A stretch of 64,000 bases of DNA, from contig JACCGJ010026023.1 in NCBI GenBank assembly GCA_013407085.1, forward strand, positions 1 through 64,000. Direction: 5' to 3'. Origin of the DNA: Atriophallophorus winterbourni. Its lineage: Eukaryota; Platyhelminthes; Trematoda; Plagiorchiida; Microphallidae. How positions within the stretch are numbered: the first letter of the stretch is position 1; each line of letters opens with the position of its first letter. This document shows, piece by piece, positions 57,301-64,000 of the stretch. A program made the translations under genes and the position numbers. Under the pieces are notes generated by a model. That model was not told where the DNA came from. It saw only the letters and a list, made by a program, of their open reading frames with translations, and searched no databases.

Positions 57301-59378
57301 ATTTAAATGGTAACACGTTACAACTGAAACATGTATGGTACTTTTAGACGCTCATTTATTTCAACCTAATTGATTAACCCAGTATAATCAACATGGTCTA
57401 AGATTTCTTTCGACAAAACTTCTACAAGTCTCTGAGTTACAATAGCTTTCCAAATCTCCTGAGGTTGGTTCTTCATGGAAATGCTAATTTTTAATGTTTA
57501 TGCATATTTGCTATGAATATTGGCCTGAAGAGTTCATTTTTATATTTAGTGATATCTCCTGATTTTATACCAAATGATACACAAAATCTGATGTAACCGA
57601 TTGTACTCAAATCCGTTTATGTTATGAATGCACGATCGGTATCAAACATAGTCCAATCAGTTAATTACATCCTGGTTTATTTAAAATCTATGAATATAAT
57701 TCTCTGAGGATATTTCCTTTTCAGTGGTTATTATATAATAAAAAATAAAGCGTTTTTGTTTTAAGTAGGCTCTGATAAACATATTGGCAAAAACAACCTG
57801 TCTTTCGTTATTTATGTGGCCCGCTATTGGCGTGTTCTTCACACTAATTTCTTCACGCTGATTGGTAAATGGTACGTGGATTACTTAGCGAATTCAACCA
57901 ATCACAGTTGTGCGTTCAAGGTCACATGCAATGTTAGCTACCTTCGGACCGATTACAACGGTATAAACGTAAACAAGGAGCGCTTGTATGCCACTGTTGG
58001 ATAAGGCTGGTACGACCAACCTTATCAATCACGTGTCCAAACTCATGTTTAATGGGGTTAAACCCATAATCCAATGAAACAAATATCATTTGCTTGCTTT
58101 TCCTTTTCCGTCACACACCCACGACCACGGTTTCGTGCTGTTATGCACTCATCAGGTAGGGACATAAGAATCAGGATCTGCATTGCCGACTTGAAACATG
58201 GAGGAATGGTAAACAAGTTGCGCTTGTATGCCACTGATAAGGTGGGTAATAAACGTCAATTTTTGCTTTACTATACACCGGGAGGTTTTGCAAGTGTAAT
58301 TAAACAAAAATTCTTAAATTCACACTTTATATAATGAGTATATATTCGATTGATTTTTCTTACATACTTAACGTCATATGTTACCAATTTTCAGAAATCT
58401 TTGGAAGCAATTAGAAATGAAGCTTCACCGAAAGATCTGCGCGATCAAATGTTCAAAGCCGCTGGAAATTATCCTTCAAAACTTCTGACCGAAGATGTGA
58501 ATGAAATCTACAAAATGGCTTCTCTGCCCAAGCCAACCCAAGGTCAAATTGACTTGAAAGAATTATACATTCTTAAAACTTCGGACAATAAGCGTACGAG
58601 TGTGTCATCGGGCTGGCAAAAACCTATCACTAGCCCCACTACTCCTGGCACTCCCGATAAAAGTGGCGCCAATAGCGTACCTTCATCAGCGAAAGGACGG
58701 AGAGATTCTTCACCATCACCGAAAAGTAAATCGCCTCCTGGGAAACTAGATTCACCGCATTCTCCCAAGGAGAAACCGGAGTTCCAACGGAAGCGCAGTC
58801 GTGATTCGGTGGGTTCTGACCATGGTGTTGAGCTCGTAGAAGGTTCCGGTCGACATGTTGACCCAACGTTAGCTCGCAATCACGTGACTATGAATGATCA
58901 CAAGAATGAGGTTAACTTCAATGATTGCGTGGGAAAGTGTGACATCTCCGATTGTGAATTAGTTTCGGAATTGAATAGCGTCATTATACCAGGGGATAAA
59001 ACCAAAGCAAACGGACAAGTTGATACGAAGAATCAACACATTATTCCAAATACAGATATGAAAGTAAATATGAGAAATTTGTTGGCAAGTTCGAGACCAT
59101 CCGACGCATCCACACCAATGGCGCAGTCAAATTTGTCCGATGCATCGTGGGAAACCCTGGCTAAGATCAAGGATTCAATGAACAAACCCGCAGCAGCACA
59201 GAAACCTCCCAGTGCACAAACGGACGATAAAAATCATACAAAAAGTCGAATTACGATCGTCAAACAAATACATAAAACCGATACGGCTAGTTTCAAAGCT
59301 ATGGATGAGTACATCAGAAAACGCAAGGAAAATCCCGAAGAACAAAAACGCGTTAGCGTACGCATCGTTAGGGTGTGA
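45248..59378 (+). CDS. DUSP22/15-like dual-specificity phosphatase fold, predicted pseudophosphatase
   Basis: Exons 45248-45364, 45395-45522, 51344-51473 and 58395-59378 join in phase at GT-AG sites into 452 residues. Residues 27-110 align well with the DUSP22/DUSP15 catalytic domain by eye: KYVKILTS, WKSLPL, NLKEGANFIHAARVAKQNIL (compare the family's FKESxKFIHExRxxGExxLV) and SIAFATAYFMILSG. The active-site loop, HCxxGxxR in active enzymes, reads CISEEDPD at 81-88: the nucleophilic Cys position is Ile82 and the phosphate-binding Arg position is Asp88. Active catalysis is therefore unlikely; a binding or scaffold role is an inference. Residues from about 180 on are Ser/Pro-rich with many SP/TP pairs (TSPTTPGTPDKSG, SPSPKSKSPPGKLDSPHSPK). 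The start is set by an in-frame stop at 45209, unless the AG at 45221-45222 is an acceptor (cis or spliced leader). Confidence 0.65.
45365..45394 (+). other. 30-nt mini-intron
   Basis: Starts GTATGT and ends TTTAACAG. It is divisible by three but contains an in-frame TAA, so retention would truncate the protein after 48 residues. Very short introns near the 5' end are known from schistosome genes. Confidence 0.6.
45395..45522 (+). CDS. pseudophosphatase exon 2
   Basis: 128 nt encoding PNLTWKSLPLNVTDINTTTK then NLKEGANFIHAARVAKQNIL and VC, ending two bases into the codon for residue 82 at donor AT|GTAAGT. It aligns without gaps to the DUSP22 helix and strand leading into the P-loop. Confidence 0.7.
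45690..47800 (+). pseudogene. CR1/Jockey-like retrotransposon relic in the first large intron
   Basis: Translation in three frames gives linker sequence (GPSWFGKELRKLLRERQELW), NYRLVTLTSVIGKIFEKLIT, QHGFTKNRSCVSNMLLA, DVIFIDFSKAFGRVPHRRLL (motif A), SGVPQGSVLGPLLFKMFVND (motif B), DCLLFADDLELWASV (motif C), EKNLGIRVMDSLKS and a thumb with TLFSAYIRPLLEYELPV. All polymerase motifs are present, but stops and frameshifts break the frame. It lies in the sense direction of the host gene. Confidence 0.8.
47801..48440. other. intron sequence, no feature seen
   Basis: AT-rich intron of the pseudophosphatase gene. Nothing recognised. Confidence 0.4.
48440..49215 (-). pseudogene. decayed CR1-like reverse transcriptase fragment
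   Basis: The minus strand, across frames, reads GPILACLYS, KCDFSYLPMLSRSDESSTPP (compare KCxLFADDVKIW), LHAES-like and WLPFNTDQCHALHIS-like text where CR1 copies have W-x-LPFN-x-x-KC. It is an old, heavily mutated copy in the intron. Confidence 0.45.
49216..49824. other. intron sequence, no feature seen
   Basis: AT-rich sequence preceding the MITE. No gene or repeat recognised. Confidence 0.4.
49825..50412. mobile_element. piggyBac-type MITE, 580 bp, with TTAA target-site duplication
   Basis: TTAA (49825-49828) and TTAA (50409-50412) flank 49829-50408. The ends are CCCTTTCATGCCTGA and, on the minus strand, CCCTTTCAGGACGG. The left 20 bp match the terminus of the piggyBac element at 41597 in 16 of 20 positions, so that family probably supplied the transposase. 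The motif GGTTACATCCG recurs in both orientations (near 49970, 50019, 50034 and 50386), a possible transposase-binding array. Internal frames of 71 and 81 codons show no known domain. Confidence 0.75.
50413..51343. other. intron sequence, no feature seen
   Basis: AT-rich sequence between the MITE and exon 3 of the pseudophosphatase gene. Confidence 0.4.
51344..51473 (+). CDS. pseudophosphatase exon 3
   Basis: 130 nt after acceptor tcttttcag; its first base completes the Ile82 codon. It encodes SEEDPDSIAFATAYFMILSG then LPLKESDEAIASVVKLKQDK and KFH, with donor CAC|GTGAGT in phase 0. The AY-hydrophobic-M pattern and the following helix match the region after the P-loop in DUSP22 (AYIM), while the P-loop itself has become acidic. 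Confidence 0.7.
51474..52375. other. intron sequence, no feature seen
   Basis: AT-rich 5' part of the 6.9-kb third intron. Nothing recognised. Confidence 0.4.
52376..52982 (-). mobile_element. CR1-like element, 5'-truncated copy with intact C-terminal frame
   Basis: One open minus-strand frame encodes YIRPTKEYAVQAWSPWLQRV, RATKLVTGLYNRPYEERIAT, RRLRGDLILLFNILHTVDHP and HSRSNCRRFFFAVRVCFLWN, followed by a 3' UTR ending gaccattaaaactttgaatt and a second ctttgaatta. It is the best-preserved 3' end of this family and matches 4520-4992. Confidence 0.75.
53160..53800 (-). pseudogene. RTE-B relic
   Basis: gcgttcagcagtcaagagct, taacgctttctacaatgcct and gtgagcggtcgagag parallel the RTE-B copy near 5510-5600. 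Later blocks (tgtcttgcgtggattgtcca, tttcatttccatacagtaat) parallel 5915-5950. It is heavily mutated. Confidence 0.6.
54095..54570 (-). repeat. SINE-like repeat S1, copy
   Basis: Begins after a (TTTG)n run at tgtgcgactatctcctctta and ends gctatgacaacctttg. On the minus strand the tail is therefore (CAAA)n, equivalent to the (AAT)n tail at 7803. An internal deletion removes the part near 54345. Confidence 0.6.
54730..54868 (+). ncRNA. degraded hammerhead repeat, family I
   Basis: CTACAC (54821-54826), CTGATGA (54827-54833), stem II GGC-AAACA-GCC, then GAAAGCGGTTATGATG. The 5' core and stem II are intact, but stem III and stem I pairing are lost. Upstream sequence (gtggaatttaagtatacctt, cttgaaactaatttgactat) matches the 241-bp unit. 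Confidence 0.5.
54869..55638. other. intron sequence, no feature seen
   Basis: Intron of the pseudophosphatase gene between two hammerhead repeat loci. Short frames have no recognisable domain. Confidence 0.4.
55685..55730 (-). ncRNA. hammerhead motif, family I, array unit with intact core
   Basis: Minus strand: CTCCAC (55728-55723), CTGATGA (55722-55716), stem II GGC-AAACA-GCC, GAAA (55702-55699), ACC/AGT in place of ACC/GGT, cleavage triplet GTA (55695-55693), then GTGGAG (55692-55687). Stem I is a perfect six base pairs; stem III has one C-A mismatch. Confidence 0.6.
55926..55971 (-). ncRNA. hammerhead motif, family I, core mutated (CTAATGA)
   Basis: As the neighbouring unit, but the core at 55963-55957 reads CTAATGA: the invariant G5 is A, which abolishes catalysis in well-studied hammerheads. 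Stem II is GGC-AAATA-GCC. Confidence 0.55.
56193..57945. other. intron sequence, no feature seen
   Basis: Intron of the pseudophosphatase gene. One 106-codon and one 91-codon minus-strand frame show no recognisable domain. Confidence 0.4.
57950..58250 (-). repeat. hammerhead repeat family II, partial tandem, 240-bp period
   Basis: cgcttgtatgccactg occurs at 57981 and 58221, 240 bp apart, and the hammerhead motif lies between them. The minus-strand order (cttatc, cagtggcatacaagcgc, cttgtttacc, then the hammerhead) parallels the family I unit (cagtggcattcaagtata, cttgtttacc). The two families are therefore diverged versions of one element with the same unit length. Confidence 0.6.
58113..58165 (-). 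ncRNA. hammerhead ribozyme motif, family II, best structure in the window
   Basis: Minus strand: CCCTAC, CTGATGA (58155-58149), stem II GTGC-ATAACA-GCAC (four perfect pairs, G-C next to the core), GAAA (58134-58131), CCGTGGTC giving stem III ACC/GGT around GT and the cleavage triplet GTC, then GTGGG pairing with CCCTAC (one G-U). All conserved core positions of a type I hammerhead are present. Stem III is too short for a normal loop, so cleavage may need a dimeric fold. Confidence 0.7.
58395..59378 (+). CDS. pseudophosphatase exon 4, long disordered tail and stop
   Basis: 984 nt after acceptor aattttcag to TGA at 59376-59378. Begins KSLEAIRNEASPKDLRDQMF (likely the last helices of the domain), then a Ser/Thr/Pro/Lys-rich region with repeated SP and TP pairs. 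It ends in a conserved-looking basic patch, KSRITIVKQIHKTDTASFKA and KRVSVRIVRV. No second domain was recognised. Confidence 0.75.
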   Translation, partial: KSLEAIRNEASPKDLRDQMFKAAGNYPSKLLTEDVNEIYKMASLPKPTQGQIDLKELYILKTSDNKRTSVSSGWQKPITSPTTPGTPDKSGANSVPSSAKGRRDSSPSPKSKSPPGKLDSPHSPKEKPEFQRKRSRDSVGSDHGVELVEGSGRHVDPTLARNHVTMNDHKNEVNFNDCVGKCDISDCELVSELNSVIIPGDKTKANGQVDTKNQHIIPNTDMKVNMRNLLASSRPSDASTPMAQSNLSDASWETLAKIKDSMNKPAAAQKPPSAQTDDKNHTKSRITIVKQIHKTDTASFKAMDEYIRKRKENPEEQKRVSVRIVRV

Positions 59379-59522
59379 GTTGAAATCTATTGTGCCAAAG
59401 ACAATAATCACCAATCTCCGTACGTAAACATTTGTCTAGCGTTGGTGGAATTTGCAATATTATCCCCTAAATGATTTGTGTTTCTTATAAATCTGTTAAC
59501 CATAGCAATCGTTTTTTTAAAA

Positions 59523-59528
59523 AATAAA
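59523..59528 (+). promoter_or_regulatory. candidate poly(A) signal AATAAA
   Basis: Lies 145 nt after the stop codon of the pseudophosphatase gene in an A/T-rich context. It is the first AATAAA downstream that I found. Confidence 0.45.
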
Positions 59529-59984
59529 TGTAGACAGAGGAGCCGAGATATGGAAACATGTTTGCGATCGATCTGGGAACCATACGCATGAAAAAAAGTT
59601 TGTAAACAATGGGTTGGAGCGGTTTTTTATACTTCCGACACAAAATTCATTTGTCAGACCAAGTGCGACAATACGAACTGTGATTAGGTTTAAATCGCAT
59701 TTACCTGACCACTTCTAAGCTAGCTAATAACTAATCATTCCATGGTTGACGTAGAGGTAGTTAGGATAGACAGACGAGTTGTTATCAATAGAAACGTACC
59801 CAGCATGTGTAGGAGAGATCAACGCCCATTACCAGATTAGCTCAATTGCGAAATCTGTGCACACACTAGGGTCTGTTTATACCCTGCAGAACAGGATACT
59901 AAAATTATGAAAATATCAGAACCATCCACCTTTTTGACCACATTCTTCCCAGTTTTTTCATCTCATTGGCCTCAGCTTACCACC

Positions 59985-60165
59985 AACTGATATATGGTTT
60001 TACCGATCTCTGTCTTAACACTTCTACGTAATTAAAATCAACGTTATGCCCTGTGTCCAGCATGTGTTCAGCTAGTGGTGAATCTCTTATCAGTGATTGA
60101 TATTCACTGGAATTGTGTGGCTGCCTACCGATTCGATGTTTATTTCACTTATCCTAGATGTATGT
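59985..60165 (-). pseudogene. Penelope-like endonuclease fragment
   Basis: Minus-strand frames give INIESVGSHTIPVNI, then SPLAEHMLDTGHNVDFNYVE then VLRQRSVKPY. S-x-LAEHM-x-x-TGHN is the conserved segment after the GIY-YIG core in Penelope-like elements. The piece is isolated, without reverse transcriptase. Confidence 0.6.
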
Positions 60166-60539
60166 TGTCAAGCCGAGTGACGAGAAAAGCTTGTTATGAT
60201 GCATGACAGTGAAAGCCGCAAGCGATTCGCCATGAAGCCAGAGGGTGCGTGAATTAAAAACGGAGCGTTCTGCCTCTTTTACACCTGTGTCATTCAAGAG
60301 TTTAATCTTTCTTTCAGACGTGTCTTTGATATATGAGGTGAAAAATGTTACTCGGAAAACATTTTTCGCTTTCGCCGCTTGGTATTTTACCCGTTTTGAT
60401 TTGCGTTTGATTAGGCTTCAAGGGCAATAATTATAAGCGAGCTGATGACATTATTATAGATTGGCTCGCTTCGTATCGGTTAAATTGGCACACGAGTGTG
60501 AAGCAGCAAAACGTTACCAAATATCTAGTCTGACTGCTG

Positions 60540-60690
60540 CCCCTTGGTGCCCCCTGTTCATGTCGATCATGGATATACATCACAATATCGAAATGATTTC
60601 ATAATACGCACCATATCAAATAACTACATAGTCCGATTCGGGAGTGACAATCTCTCTCGCAGCGCCCAACTTGATAGACAGCACTCTTTT
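60540..60690 (-). repeat. RTE-B 3' region fragment
   Basis: atggatatacatcacaatat, agtccgattcgggagtgaca and atctctctcgcagcgc match 5376-5455 of the RTE-B copy. A similar piece (ctccgattcgggaggaacaa) lies near 21450. Confidence 0.5.
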
Positions 60691-60729
60691 GATCGGCGAT
60701 CTTACATAGTTACATTTTACATAGTTAAC

Positions 60730-61640
60730 TTTCAATCTCGCTAGCCCATGCGCGTCCATCGTAGGCGAGATCGTTGCAGATCTTAATCCAGTCGCATTTC
60801 AACCTGCGAACGCGTAAACGGTGCCCAGTCCAAGGGCGACTACATCCTCCTTCACAGTCTATTGTCAGGTCCTCGCTTGACGGCCCTGTTGCCGATGCCA
60901 AGTACGAATGAGTTTGGAGTCTGTCTGTCTTCGCCGTTGGATGCGATTGCAAAGCAGAGGCATTCCGTTGCATCGCGGTTGAAAGGCGGCGGTAGATACT
61001 CGGTCTGTATATTGGATGCCCAAGATTAACATAAGGCACGAATGGTCGAACACTTTTAAAAATCGTACATCCTACTACCTCAGCGGCCACGTCTCGCATC
61101 CATAAAGCAGTGCAGAGCGGATTTCTGCTTGATAAACAAGTATCTCTGTTTTGAGGTTAGTCCCACGCCCGTGCTAAAAGGTGTCTTTTAACTGCAAAAA
61201 CGCATTGCGCGCACGATCAACACTCAACTTCACTTCATCTTTCGCCCAACCATTGGGCAACATACTTAAACCGAGGTATTTAAAGACTGAAAAGTACTTG
61301 ATTCGACAGTCCTAGACGTCCAGTTGCTAGATGCCTGATGTAACGGTCTGAAAAATGCTTTGATTTTTGATGTGATAATCTCAAGGTTAACTTTCGCATT
61401 AGTGCTACTAACGCGGCCTAAAATCCTATGCAACATTTCTAACTTCTCGCCAAAAACCACTACATCATCGGTGTAGTCTGGATCGGATATCTGGTCTCGT
61501 TGTTTCCCTAGCTGTTGCGTTGGAACAACGCATAGATCGATAGAACGCAACGACAGTCTCTGCTTCAACATCAACGATACATCCATCATAACAGACTGCC
61601 AGTGGCTGACGAGCTCCATCTAACCGGAGCAAACTGGTTT
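60730..61640 (-). pseudogene. RTE-A reverse transcriptase relic, motif C to thumb
   Basis: The minus strand gives SDPDYTDDVVVFGEKLEMLH (motif C, TDD for ADD), then YLGLSMLPNGWAKDEVKLSV and DRARNAFLQLKDTF, then the fingerprint FDHSCLMLILGIQYTDRVS (compare FDHRCLRxIxRxxWxxRVS). The order matches RTE-A. Frame breaks are frequent. The 3' part continues into degraded sequence near 60730. Confidence 0.65.
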
Positions 61641-61720
61641 CAAGGCGCCAGTCATCCGCCTTCGCCCCTGCTCCTGTTAGTGAGAGCAATTATGCTAAGC
61701 ATGTAAAAGCTATGCGTGCA
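61590..61720 (-). repeat. SINE-like repeat S1, partial copy or shared segment
   Basis: gacgagctccatctaaccgg, agcaaactggtttcaaggcg, ccagtcatccgcc and gctcctgttagtgagagca match the central S1 block (compare 20655-20735). It adjoins the RTE-A polymerase here, hinting that S1 may have been derived from or mobilised by that element. Confidence 0.45.
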
Positions 61721-61739
61721 GACCAGGAGTTGGACTTGC

Positions 61740-61980
61740 CTAAAGCAACATCTGCTGTTCACCAGTTTGGAGATGAATGTTCAAACAGTGTTTTCAAAGT
61801 GAACGGTCAAGTGCAAGTTCTTCCCAACTTGTAGGGCCGATGTCAAGAGTGTTCGCATGTCGTTGCAAACGATTTTTCATTGCCCAAAGGCTGAATTTCT
61901 GTTTTTAACTGCCCATGGAGATCATTTAGAATACAAACAATTACCATTCTGTTCACCTGAACCAGCGTCATAGTTAGGTG
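61740..61980 (-). pseudogene. RTE-B relic
   Basis: caaacagtgttttcaaagtg, aacggtcaagtgcaagttct, tcccaacttgtagg and atgtcaagagtgttcgc parallel RTE-B at 5560-5640. It is strongly decayed. Confidence 0.5.
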
Positions 61981-64000
61981 AACAAGTTGAGAGAGTTGAG
62001 AGATTTCAACAGTGTTGATCGGTAATGCAGACTGCTTGAAAAAATATATGCAGCACGAAAGGTACACCATTGAGGCGAATGACAATTCACACGTATCGTA
62101 GTGCGATGACCAGACAATCGGAACATTGGCACGAAATTCGACCAATCAGTCGTGAGTATGAAGGTCACACGCACGTCCGCACGATCGTGTTCAAATAACG
62201 GATCGATAACCCTGCTCATGTTGTGAAATCTAGAGGGTTTAGACGGATACACGCTATCAAGTATTGCATGTCTCAGGCCATCCGCACGATCTACACTACA
62301 CACACGTTAGTGTATTCATTGTTTTCACAACCAAGATAACACAGAATGTCTGAAAAGGACCCCTCACGGTCGACAAATTTTAGAAACATTTCATGCTTTC
62401 AGGTGAGAAGGTGTGACAGTTGGGAATAAAATGTTCCGTTTTATTTTTAAGCTGATTAGGTAGGTGGAGTGCACGCCATTTGAATTCGTCTGGCTGTAAC
62501 AACGTGTAAACGAAACAAAATATGACTGCGCATTCGGTACAATTGTTACAGTACAAACGAATACGGATTGTCATCACAATTGACAAGCACATAAATATAT
62601 TCAATCCATTCTTCTGTCCAATACTTTTCAATCAATTCTAGTGGATTATTTATATCAGCAACCGGGTCAGTTCTTTCGGTATCTTCTTCAAAGTTGTGTC
62701 ATATGTAACGACCATACGTGGTCGATTACGACAATATACTTACATAGTGGTTTCCAAACTTAACTTTATCAATCTTTCATGGATCGTTGAATCCTCTTCA
62801 GTTATCTTACTCGCAGATAAGACACAAATCTGCCTATCCATCAAATATTTTTTTCACATTTACATTCATGCCGTATTCTTGTGATGTTGTAAATCGTTTG
62901 AGTTTTAAACCTTAAATTCTTGAATGCTTTGATTCTTGAATCCCATAAACTTCATTTGCTTCTGTTATGTACTGGGTTCGACAGACAGTTGTGCCTGCTG
63001 ATCAACTAAATGATACGAGAGAACAATCCCACCGAGAAAGGGAACAGAACAACGCAGGATAGTTATGAAATAACCAAGTCGAGACTCAGGACACAGGTTC
63101 GCAGGTCCTATAGCTGGACAGGGTCAGTGTTTATATAGAGAACAGTAAGGGGTGTGCGAAGTAAGTGGCAAAGTAGTCCGTCCAAAGTAAGACAACGCAT
63201 GTTGGGATAAGGACATTGAAGCGTATGGTTTCAACATGCCACAGCATGCATCCGCACTATTCGGATACGGTCATTACCGATGTCAAGATTCAAGAATTTA
63301 TGGTCACAAACATTGATATACACCTCGTGTACACCGCTGTTCGTATATCATGAAACATAGGTTTGCTCCTTTCGTCTATATCTAGCAACAATGCAAGTTC
63401 GAGAGGATTATTTCTTCATCCACACTTTTCAGACGACGATTTTGACAATTTCTCCAAAGTGAACAGGGCAAGTCATTCCATATATCTTTTGCGCATAAGG
63501 TGAGGTCTGCTCTGATACGTATTTATTCCAATATTAACACCATTTCTATAACCTGTAGTCCGTTGAGTCCTAGAAAACTCGCACAATGGCATTTGATATT
63601 CCACATCTTCACCGAAACTGCCGTCGGTGCCTTTATCTGGTGCGCATTTATTTTCTTATGGAACTGATTACCGTCGGGTGTTGTGCATTTACCTATTGAA
63701 AGGATTTTCAGGAGCAAACTTATATATTGATGTGAAAAATGCAACCTTTCATTCACTTCATATAAAGCTACTTCTGAAGCATCGGACACCCTGAATCTTT
63801 AACCGTGTCTAAAAACAGTATTGACTGTTACCTCCACGAACATCATTATAAAATCCCATGAGGCTGATCTTCTTATGACATTCGCGTATTTTTTCACTTG
63901 TTGCTTGCATTATTGAACACCGCAATATCCTGCGGTTGTTTTAAGCTTGTGCGCTTCTTTACTGAAATAAACCATTGTTACCTTGTTCCATGGTTAAGTT
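61981..64000. other. no gene seen
   Basis: Short frames on both strands have no recognisable domain. A further short RTE-B-like scrap may lie near 63390-63500. The block 62960-63300 is less AT-rich and could belong to a repeat, but it could not be assigned. Confidence 0.35.

Noticed and set aside
58544..58879. 111-codon minus-strand frame within pseudophosphatase exon 4
   Set aside because: Shadow of the coding exon on the plus strand; no domain or splice support.
62940..63300. Possible LTR or gene fragment (gttatgtactgggttcgaca and following)
   Set aside because: No paired copy, primer-binding site or coding domain could be found in the window.
1..64000. CRISPR arrays, bacterial operons, tRNA or rRNA genes
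   Set aside because: No regular spacer arrays, ribosome-binding sites, or cloverleaf or rRNA signatures were recognised; gene structure is eukaryotic throughout. A tRNAscan or Rfam run would be needed to exclude small RNA genes fully.

Overview
This is eukaryotic nuclear DNA, with spliced genes, long introns and dense decayed retrotransposons. The repeat mix (RTE-type elements resembling schistosome SR2/Perere, several CR1-like lineages, Penelope-like elements with GIY-YIG endonucleases, hammerhead-bearing repeats) and a 30-nt intron near a gene start point to a flatworm, most likely a digenean fluke. That assignment is an inference from family resemblance.

Two host genes can be supported. 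(1) On the minus strand, five exons between 26425 and 17666 encode 788 residues (5' end not found) of a two-RRM RNA-binding protein of the RBMS / alan shepard family. Every splice junction is GT-AG and phase-consistent. (2) On the plus strand, four exons at 45248-45364, 45395-45522, 51344-51473 and 58395-59378 join in phase into a 452-residue protein. Its N-terminal third looks like a dual-specificity phosphatase fold close to DUSP22/DUSP15, but the HCxxGxxR signature is replaced, so it appears to be a pseudophosphatase with a long Ser/Pro-rich tail.

Almost everything else is mobile DNA. 1-12 kb: RTE-A, RTE-B, CR1 and Penelope fragments. 12-17.3 kb: a head-to-tail duplication of a roughly 2.4-kb unit that itself contains an RTE relic with a SINE-like insertion. 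17.3-28 kb: the RBMS-like gene, whose introns carry many copies of one hairpin-rich repeat, often as inverted pairs. 28.9-31.1 kb: a CR1-like relic. 31.9-37.0 kb: an old CR1-like element split by a complete 2.37-kb hAT element with 8-bp target-site duplications; the hAT transposase exons are in permuted order. 39.6-45 kb: CR1-like relics and a frameshifted piggyBac transposase. 45.2-59.5 kb: the pseudophosphatase gene, whose large introns hold a CR1/Jockey relic, a 580-bp piggyBac-type MITE, more non-LTR pieces and hammerhead repeats. 59.5-64 kb: Penelope, RTE-A and RTE-B relics.

The most unusual system is a set of hammerhead-ribozyme repeats. At least two sequence families share a type I layout (stem I, CTGATGA, short stem II, GAAACC, GGT[A/C], stem I) and a unit of about 240 bp. 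One locus (55639-56192) is a 241-bp tandem array carried as a discrete insertion between 14-bp direct repeats; one end of that insertion lies within a few nucleotides of the predicted self-cleavage site. This suggests retrotransposition of a multimeric, ribozyme-processed RNA.
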